Assembly: GCA_965112735.1 (NCBI GenBank)
Contig: OZ218959.1
Coordinates: forward strand, 372,001-436,000
Length of the DNA: 64,000 bases
From: Phaeosaccion multiseriatum
Lineage: Eukaryota > Ochrophyta, other classes
Direction: 5' to 3'
In this document: positions 53,887-64,000 of the stretch, piece after piece
How positions within the stretch are numbered: the stretch's first letter is position 1
Layout of the letters: the number at the start of each line of letters is the position of its first letter
Notes under the pieces: generated by a model
What the model was told of the DNA's origin: nothing
The model's database searches: none
The model's input: only the letters and a program-made list of their open reading frames with translations
Translations under genes and position numbers: made by a program

Positions 53887-54910
53887 CCCACCTCCGGCCT
53901 TCGACCTCATGCGAGGCCTTTCCTCCCGCCTACGTAGGCATACGTTGGCTCGGGCATGGGCAGGGGCATGCACAGGCATAAAGGCATACAGGGGTATACA
54001 GGCGCATACAGGCATATAGTCCATAGGGTATGGGCAGATAGAGTCCGTTGGCCTTAGGACTGCTGCTGCTGCTTGGAGAGCTGCGCCTTGCGGGGACGAC
54101 AAGGACAGTGGGGGCGGTGCCATGCACATGCAGGCGTATGGGCAGAGCAGAGCAGAGGCATATGGACAGAAACCGAGCAGTGCCGATACCGATACCTTAC
54201 TACCGGGGTGGGGCAGCCAACGTGTGTGCGGAGGTCAGCCAGTCAGTCAGTCAGTCTGTCTGTCTGTCTGTCTGTCAGTCAGTCAGTCAGTCAGTCAGGC
54301 ACCAAGGAGGGAAGGGGAGGGCCGCTGCGGTGGATGGAGGCACACGGGTATGCACGCCCCAGGGGGGGAGGCCGTTGGCTGGGACCGGGTGCTGGGCTTT
54401 GTGAATGCCCTATATAGGGTGGCACTGGATGGCAGCCGAACCGACAATGACACAATTAGACCGTCATTTTGTATCTCATAAAAAATAAAGTGTTTCTTCT
54501 GCTGTACTACTTGTGTTACGCAATATTATATAACGCAACGTCTCCACGACGCATCCTTTAAGTTAACGCATCCTTTAAGTCTCCACTCCTGAGTCTCCTC
54601 CGCACACACACACGCACACACACACTCATGAGCCTCAGTCTTACAGAGGGCATACACGTCGGGAAAGCGCTCCGCTTACCCATAACAGATGCCCATGACA
54701 GATGCCCACGACAGATGCCCATTGCGACACCCCATCCTTTGATACGCCAGAGTGACGCCCTTCCAGCGCCTTCCAGAGAGGCTCTTGTAGTGCCATCTTC
54801 TACCCACAACACAACACAACAAGAAGAAGCCTTCCACTGCCATCCTCTACCCGCTAGACCCATCCACTGCCATCTTCTACTCACAAGAAGAAGCCTTCCA
54901 CTGCCATCCT
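53887..54910. other. Convergent intergenic region
   Basis: 1 kb between two stops. It contains GGGCATGGGCAGGGGCATG-type repeats (53950-54030), a (CAGT/CTGT)n array (54236-54298), an AATAAA (54484-54489) and repeated CACTGCCATC(C/T)TCTAC phrases (54836-54915). No gene was found. Confidence 0.5.
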
Positions 54911-57900
54911 CTACGCCCCCTCCGCATTGGCAATCTCCCTCTGCATCAACCCTATCCTCTGCATGAGCTTCAAAGCGTCGTCCGTTTGGCCCCTCGTCTT
55001 GAGGAGTAGGGCAAGTAACTTGTCCCTGTGCAGGCGCTGCTTGACGAGTTCGAGGTAACCCGCCAGGTCAAGCTCGCCCGACTGCACCAGGCTGACGAGG
55101 TCGTAGAGCTGCTTCTCCAGGGTTAGCTGTTGGAGATACGCCAGTGAGCACAGCGAGAGACGGAGCAGCAGTGGCAGTGGGCCATAGAGAGGGGAGGGGA
55201 GACGGGGGAGCATTTAGGAGTGAAACCGAGCAGCAGTGCGGGCGGGTGTAGAGCCGGCTGGAATGCGGCGGCCACGGCCCTTCTCCCTCCCTCAGTCCAT
55301 CCCTCCCTCCCTCCGTCCGTCCTTCCTTCCTTCCTTCCTTCCTTCCTTCCTTCCTTCCTTCCTTCCTTCCTTCCTTTCTTCCATCCTTCCCTCCTCCCTC
55401 CCTCCCTCCCTCCGTCCGTCCGTCCTTCCCTCCCACCCACCCTCCCTCACCTTCCTCACTCGCTGCGACGTGTCCGTGGGGTCACCGATGGCGGCGATCT
55501 CTGCCTCAAGCACATCGTTAGAGAACATGTGCTGAGGGGCGAAGGGGTCATTCTTTTCATCCGCAGTCAAGATAGCGAATGCATCATTCTCCTCCTCCTC
55601 TTCTTCCCCCTCCTCCTCCTCCTCCTCCTCCTCCTCCTCCTCCTCCTCTCCATCCTCCTCCTCCCCCGCCTCCTCGCCCTCGTCCTCGTGCTGGTCACTT
55701 TCAACCATGGCCTCCTGCCCCCCCCCCGCCCCTCCTCCTCCCGCCCCTCCCCCTCCGCCGTCGCCCTCCTCCGCTGCCCCGAGGAACCATTGGCCGATGA
55801 CCAGCTCCTTCTCCTCCGAGCGCGACACCTCATCCGCCTGAATGGGGGTGTTGAGCCTGATACACACGCTCAAAGACCCTCCCAGCTCCCGTCGACCCTC
55901 CGACAGCAGAGGCGCGTCAACTGAAACCTCGCACTGAGTCAGGAGGGGTTGCAGCGGCACTAGCACCCTGGCTACTACCTCCTCCCCTCCGCTGAAGATG
56001 AAACCTCCCTTGCGTCTCTTGACCTCCACGTGTGCCTGTGGGTAGTGATGGAGAGAGCAGAGCGACAACAGAACGACAGCAGAGCGTTAGTAGCAGCGGC
56101 AGCAGAGGTCAATCAATGCGAGTGTTCGATGTCGAGGCATTGGGGTACCTCTGTCTGGCGAGAGAGAGAGAGAGATGGGAGAGAGACAGAGATATAAAGA
56201 GATGGAGAAGAAGAGGGTGACGGAGAGAGAGAGAAAGAAAGAAGAGAGAGGCAGAGCGATTCAAATGTACCCCCGACCGTTCCCTCTCCTGAGAACATTC
56301 CCCCCCCCGGGGGCCTTACCTTGCGGTGGTTGAAGGCAAGCCTCGTGCTGGTGCAGCGCTGGAGCTTGGCTTTGCCGCTAAAGGCAAAGTCGGCCTCGTC
56401 CTGCCCACCCTCAACCTTCAGCACGGGAGTCTCGCCCGCGCCCACACTCCTGTCCTTATCCGCGTTCATCTCGTAGCTGAGGAAGAGACTGAGAAGTCAT
56501 ATGGGCAGAGGCATTGCATGGGGCAAGGGCAGGGGCAGTCATATGGGCAGGGGCATGGCATGGGGCAGGGGCATTGCATGGGGCAGGGGTAAGGTCACGC
56601 AGTAGAGTGAGGTGTGAGTGAGACGCCACAGGGCACCGTGTAGAGAGTAGAGAGAAGAGCAAGGACAAGGAAGCAGGTATAAGAGGCACAATCGAGGGGG
56701 GCAGCGAGAGGGGGGGGGGGGACGGACGGACGGAGGGAGGGAGGGAGGGAGGGAGGGAGGGAGGGAGGGAGAGGAGGAGGCACGGGGCAAGGTGTCTCAC
56801 CTGTGCTTCTTGTCCTTCTCATCAAGGACGTTGGAGAGGCCGGAGATGAGGCCAAACTCAAACTGCACCTCGTCCTTGGCCACCTGAAGGAAGGGAGAGG
56901 AGGGAAGGGGAGGGGAGGGGAGGGGAGGGGATAGGAGGGAGGGGGAGGGGAAGGGGAAGGGAAGGGGAAGGGAAGGGAAGGGGAGGGGAGGGGAGGGAAG
57001 GGGAGGGGAGGGGAGGGGAGGGGGTGGTAAGCGAGAGAACAGGGGGGGAGTGACACGAGAAGCGCAGGGGCAGGGGCAGGGTGCACGGAGCAGGGGGCAT
57101 ATGGGCAAGGGCAGCAAGCGACCGCTGGGGCACTCCTCCGGAGCTCCCTCCACAGCAGACACTGAGCCTGGCCCCTTGTCACCCCTACACGCGGCGACCC
57201 GCCTCAGCGCTCAGTATTGAGCACTGCTGATGCTCCTCTAACAGCCACACACCACACACCTCCGGAAGCACGTGTATTCTGTTCCTCTTGACCACCTCCC
57301 AGTGCCAGTCCGGAGGGCGCGCCCCGGGGATGGTCTGAAGCTCCCTTGTTTTCTGTAACGCCTTTTGCAGAGCCTTGTACTGCGCAAGAGAGACGCGGGG
57401 CGGGGTGTGGCGTGCGAAGAGAGTAGGTGTCATGTCGTGTGGTGTGTGGGTGCGTGAGTGAGCGAGGCCCGCACAGGCAGGGGGCAAGTGGCGCAAGTGG
57501 AGCAAGTCAGCAGGTGAGCACGTGATCAAGTGCTTGCAGGGAGGCAGGCATCGACTCCCCCACCCCTCCACCCCACTCACTGCCTCACCTTCCTCCCCTC
57601 GAGTAGCGCTGCCTCCTTGTCGATCTTTATCAGCGCCTTCGCCCTCTCGGCGTAGCTCTGAGCGTGCATGATTGGCGGGAGTGCGTGCGTGCGTGAGCGC
57701 GTGAGGGGGGAGGTGGGTGGGGAGGGGGGGGGCAGCGCTTGACACACGACACTTGTCTTGCTGCCTAAGAGGGAGAGAGACAGTCAGTCAGTCAGTCAGT
57801 CAGTCAGTCAGTCAGTCAGTCAGTCAGTCAGTCAGTCAGTCAGTCAGTCAGTCAGTCAGTCAGTCAATCAGTCAGTCAGTCAATCAGTCAGTCTATCCCC

Positions 57901-60712
57901 TCGAAGCAGTCCTTGCCTCCCTCTCTCTGCCCCCTGACCTTGATGGCAACAATGAGTGCTTCCTCAAAGGCGCGAAAGGCCTCTGCCTGGTGGGGCCCTG
58001 ACGTACTCGAGTGCAGCACAACGCTGAGGACGGCATTGGATGGCAGTGGATGGATGGAGGGAGGGGGGGAGGGGAAAGGAGGGAGGAAGGGGAGAGGGAG
58101 TTCGTTGTTGAGGGAGGGGCAGGCAGGACAGCCCTATCCCCCATCACCTCCCACATACAAACACCAGCCCAGGACAGCGGCAAACGTACAGCGGCAAGCG
58201 CACAGCGGCAAGCGCACAGCGGTCTCTCTTCTCTCGACCCACCCCCCATCCACCGTCATCCCTTCCCCTCTATCCCCATCCACTGCCATCCCCTGTACCT
58301 TGGGGACCCTTGGGTGCTCTTGGAACCCGATCGTGAAGCTCTCCTGCGGGGGTCGGACTGCTGCTGCTGCTGCTGTGAAGATTTCCGCCGCTGCGTGGAG
58401 GGCCGCCTGTCCGACCCCGCTCCTTTCCTCTCTGACGAGGAGAGGGAGAGAGAGAGAGAGAGAGAGAGTAGAGCTCTGAGTTAGACTTGGGGACTTGGGT
58501 GCTGTGGACAGATCTCGTTACGGTGTGCACGCATTGTGAGTGAGTCAGTGAGTGAGGTAGTGAAGGAGGGGGTGAGTGAGTCAGTGAGTGAGTCAGTGAG
58601 TGAGTCAGTGAGTGAGTGAGTGAGTGAGTGAGTGAGTGAGTGAGTGAGTGAGAGGGGGAGTGAGTCGGTGAGTGAGTGAGTGAGTGAGTCAGTGAGGGAG
58701 AGGGTGAGTGAGCCAGTGAGTGAGTGAGTGAGTCAAGGGAGTGAGTGAGGGAGGGAGTGAGTGAGTAGACCCGTCTCCGTCTCAGCCACGGACGGTGATA
58801 CCATACCCCCTCACCTTCAAGCGCCCCCCCCCGCCCCTCCCCCTCCCCTTGCCCTCCCTCCATCTGTGACTCCAAGTGCTTCGCTCGCTTGAGCTGTCAT
58901 GGCCATAGCCGTAAGGGGGGACGGGAGGGGAGGAGAGCAAGGGGGGGGGAGGGGAGGCAGATGGCGAGTCACGCACGCACACACAGAGGGTCAGGGCGAG
59001 GCGAGCGAAGGCCTGGCTCTAGCAGGCATGCTTTCCTGCGCCACTCTCTCTGCCTGGCGCCCTCTCTCTCCCTCTCTTTCTCTCTCTGTGTGGTGAGCGT
59101 GCGATTTATGCGTGTATGGGCTCTCCTCCCCTCCACTTCCTGTCCCTGTGGCCATACCTGTTCCAGCGCCTCATCCGTCTTCCCTTCCTTACTGAGTCGC
59201 AGCGCCGATCGCTTCAGAGCCAGAGCTTGCTGGCGGAGGCTGTTGTGGGCCGCGGGGGCAGGGGCGGCCGGAGGAGCAGCAGCAGCAGTAGCAGCAGCAG
59301 CAACAGTGGGACGACGAGGAGGAGGAGGAGGAGGAGGAGGAGGAGGAGAAGGAGCAGTGGTTCGCGCCGGGCGGGGGGGAGGGGGCGGGGCAGCATTGCC
59401 CGCGACAGAGAGGTGGACCGTTTGGGTTTCTGCCACCTTGGAGAGAGAGAGGGCAAGAGGGCACACAGAGCGAGCAGCGGACACGCACGGACCATGGGGC
59501 GGTGAGACGCGTCCTCCTATCCAAAGGGGAGGGGGGAGGAGGGAGGGGGGAGGCGCAGGGAAAGTGCAGACGCGGAAACCCTCCCGCCCGCTCTTCTTGT
59601 TTAGGCGATGGATCACGGATCTGCCTGCCCATGTGCCTGCCCATATGCCTGCCCATATGCCTGCCCATATGCCTGCCCATATGCCTGCCCATTTGACTGC
59701 CCATGTGCCTCCATCCGTCTGTGTGTCCTGACCCCCCTTACCTGGTGCACGGCGTCGAGTTTCCTGCGCACCCCAAGCTCCTGCTCCAGGGCCTTCGCGC
59801 TTCGCATGCACTCGATGGCCTGGATGGAGGCACATGGGCATGGGCAAAGGACGGGGCAAGGACGGGGCATATCAAATGCAATGAGGACGAGGACGGACGG
59901 TTTCCCCACATGTCAGAGGCAAATGGGCCACCGCAGGAGGAGCAGGAGGAGTTAATGAAGGGGGGAGTTTGGCGAAGTACAAAGAAGAGAGAAGGACTAT
60001 GAACATGAGCACCAACACGCTATGGTGTCAGATGGAAGCTCTCTTGACTCACCCCTTCCATGTCTCCTTTGTGCTTTAGATCCATAGCCTTCCGCTTCGT
60101 CGCCAGTACTCTGCGCTGCAGCTCTGCAATCTCAGAGTCAACGACAGCCCCTCCTGCTTGCTCTACCTTCGCCGCTTCTGGAGGGGGCATCGGAGGTTTC
60201 TTTGACAATGCTCCAGAGGGTTGCTGCTCCCCCGTCCCTCCGTCTGTGACTCCCCCCTCCTCCTCCTCCTCCCCCTCCTCCTCCCCGAGACCGTCCTCGA
60301 GGCCTTCTTCCTCTCCGACGCCAGCACCTCCATCATCATCATCATCATCATCATCAGCATTCTCTCCCATGAGGTCCCCGAGCTCGGCCAAAAGAGAAGG
60401 GTCTTCTAAATCTAGGTCCGGGTCTATCTGCGGTACATATTCGCCCCCCGCAGCGAGCTGCATGGCTTTCTGGAGCGCCTCATTGGCCTTTTTCTCAGCT
60501 GCTGCCTTTGCTGCGGCCTCGTCTGTTGCACCTGCCCCTGCCGCTTTCACTCCGCTCCCCCCTCCGTCATCCCACCCTAAGGCGTTGAGCTCAGCGAGTA
60601 GGGACGGATCGTTCTCATTGAACGCCATGGGCAGTGACGGGTCCCCCTCTTCAGCACCCAACCCTGAAGCGCTCTTGGCCTTCGCCTCCTTCTCCTTCTT
60701 CCGTCGGAACAT
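54911..60712 (-). CDS. CC2D1/Lgd-like protein: DM14-type helices plus C2-like domain, 12 exons
   Basis: Exons: 60712-60053, 59819-59742, 59436-59158, 58893-58807, 58431-58299, 57997-57939, 57657-57589, 57379-57260, 56883-56801, 56476-56320, 56035-55451 and 55126-54911. The model closes in frame at 841 residues. The exon 4 donor was placed at GGGG|GTATGG because the nearer GTGAGG breaks the frame, so exons 4-5 are the least certain. The N-terminus repeats 'DPSLLAELNALGW' and 'DPSLLAELGDLM'. DM14-like helical hairpins follow: 'AMDLKHKGDMEGAIECMRSA' and 'ALRLSKEGKTDEALEQLKRA'. A C2-like region includes 'KDEVQFEFGLISGL', 'AHVEVKRRKGGFIFSGGEE', 'CEVSVDAPLL' and 'LGGSLSVCIRLNTPI'. After a Glu-rich run, a terminal coiled coil contains 'LVSLVQSGELDLAGYLELVK'. 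Animal CC2D1/Lgd bind ESCRT-III CHMP4 through DM14 domains (established); a similar endosomal role here is inference. Confidence 0.68.
55316..55440. repeat. (TTCC)n / (TCCC)n in CC2D1-like intron 11
   Basis: Pure TTCC then TCCC/CGTC tetranucleotides adjoin the donor side of exon 11 on the minus strand. Confidence 0.9.
56702..56775. repeat. (GGGA)n in CC2D1-like intron 9
   Basis: A GGGA tetranucleotide array close to the donor at 56800. A second GGGGA-rich block (56889-57025) fills the intron 8 acceptor side. Confidence 0.85.
57781..57893. repeat. (CAGT)n array, CC2D1-like intron 6
   Basis: About 28 tandem CAGT units with few interruptions. Confidence 0.95.
58536..58768. repeat. (GTGA)n array, CC2D1-like intron 4
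   Basis: About 230 bp of GTGAGTGAGTCA-type repeats on the plus strand within the intron between exons 4 and 5. Confidence 0.92.
59625..59710. repeat. 12-bp CCCATATGCCTG minisatellite, CC2D1-like intron 2
   Basis: Seven tandem copies of a 12-bp unit (GCCCATATGCCT with T/G variants at the seventh base). Related CATATGGGCAG phrases occur at 56505-56575. Confidence 0.9.
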
Positions 60713-61045
60713 CTTCCCTGGCAGTGTCTTGTTTGGAAAGAAGAAAAGAAGGATCAGCGGCCGGACTAGCTTTCAACCAGATGTAGGAATAGCAAAACAC
60801 AGGCAGGATAGTGGGGAACAAGCGACACCCGACCCATCCAATCCATCCATCCTGACTGTACCTGCTTAAAGCTTTAAAGCGAAGAAGGGGCCAAATAGAG
60901 AAAGAGCGAGAGAGTTGGCGATTCAATAACACTCACAGATGCGATCACAGTTTCAATTTCAATTTTTTCCCTTCCCCCACTTGCGGATCAACTTGAGAGA
61001 TGAATAGTATCATTAAGCTCAGCCGGTCCCTCCCCCCCCACGCGT
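60713..61045. other. Spacer upstream of the CC2D1-like gene
   Basis: About 330 bp with a GATTCAATAACA/TTTCAATTTCAATTTT A/T-rich block (60940-60970). No gene was found. It contains the CC2D1-like promoter side and the start of the satellite to its right. Confidence 0.45.
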
Positions 61046-61384
61046 GTGCTGTTGTCGTTGCTGCCGTTTTTGCCTTCTCCGCACCCGTCGCGACACGAAC
61101 TCCTTGTCCTTGTCCTTCCGCCTGACCTCCTTCGGCCTGGCTCTAGCTCTAGCTCTAGCTACCTCTGCCGTTTTTGCCTTCTCCGCACCCGTCGCGACAC
61201 GAACTCCTTGTCCTTGTCCTTCCGCCTGACCTCCTTCGGCCTGGCTCTAGCTCTAGCTCTAGCTACCTCCACCGTTTTTGCCTTCTCCGCACCCGTCGCG
61301 ACACGAACTCCTTGTCCTTGTCCTTCCGCCTGACCTCCTTCGGCCTGGCTCTAGCTCTAGCTCTAGCTCTAGCTACCTCCACAA

Positions 61385-63908
<2,524 letters not shown>

Positions 63909-64000
63909 CTGAAGGGAGGTAGGGAAGTAGGTAGGTAGGGAAGGAGGGAGGTGGATACATAACACACATGTTATGCATCATGGTATACAAGTGTCGTCGC

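Noticed and set aside
58807-58815. Nearer donor GAAG|GTGAGG for exon 4 of the CC2D1-like gene
   Set aside because: It puts exon 5 and exon 6 out of frame (TGA in exon 6). The GTATGG donor 8 nt further on closes the whole model.

Overview
The window is nuclear DNA of a eukaryote. Genes are split by short GT-AG introns, and introns and spacers are full of simple repeats: (GTGA)n, (CAGT)n, (CA)n, (GGA)n and poly-G. Three kinds of protein carry N-termini of the type that targets complex red-lineage plastids, a signal peptide followed by an aromatic residue at the cleavage point: 'CSAFVPQ' in three bestrophins, 'ATAWQQ' in uroporphyrinogen-III synthase, and 'QGFAFAPS' in an unknown protein. An ARL13B-like GTPase implies a ciliated stage. 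I infer a photosynthetic alga with a secondary or higher-order red plastid. A chromerid-type alga would fit, but the species cannot be fixed from sequence alone.

Layout, left to right: a doubtful edge exon; a C5orf34-like protein (660-3376, -); a small secreted protein (3996-4722, +); a sodium:solute symporter (5259-8980, -) with a 13-nt microexon; a tandem array of three plastid-targeted bestrophins (9902-15966, -) flanked on both sides by related inverted-repeat elements; a class I methyltransferase (16523-17745, -) divergent from uroporphyrinogen-III synthase (17838-19776, +) with only 92 bp between start codons; a WDR48/UAF1 homologue (20655-26828, -); a long Gly-rich two-RRM protein (27349-31056, +); an otubain deubiquitinase (32891-35539, -); a multi-pass membrane protein (36066-38508, -) divergent from an unknown plastid protein (38743-41094, +); an ARL13B-like GTPase with two predicted docking/dimerisation segments (41862-44568, -); a B-box plus DUF2009 protein (45516-50116, -); a PPP phosphatase (50753-53886, +); a CC2D1/Lgd-like DM14 plus C2 protein (54911-60712, -); and an unrecognised gene running off the right edge (61385 onward, -).

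Splice models were built by hand from donor and acceptor sites, and phases were checked base by base. Most genes close perfectly. Three do not. WDR48 is off by one base at a 13-base homopolymer. The multi-pass membrane gene and the right-edge gene each have joins I could not resolve. The genes form no metabolic operon. The plastid theme (bestrophins, haem/chlorophyll synthesis, unknown plastid protein) and the ubiquitin theme (WDR48, otubain) are loose groupings. The bestrophin cluster is the best candidate for an interesting system: plastid anion or bicarbonate channels with diverging repetitive tails, possibly part of a CO2-concentrating mechanism.
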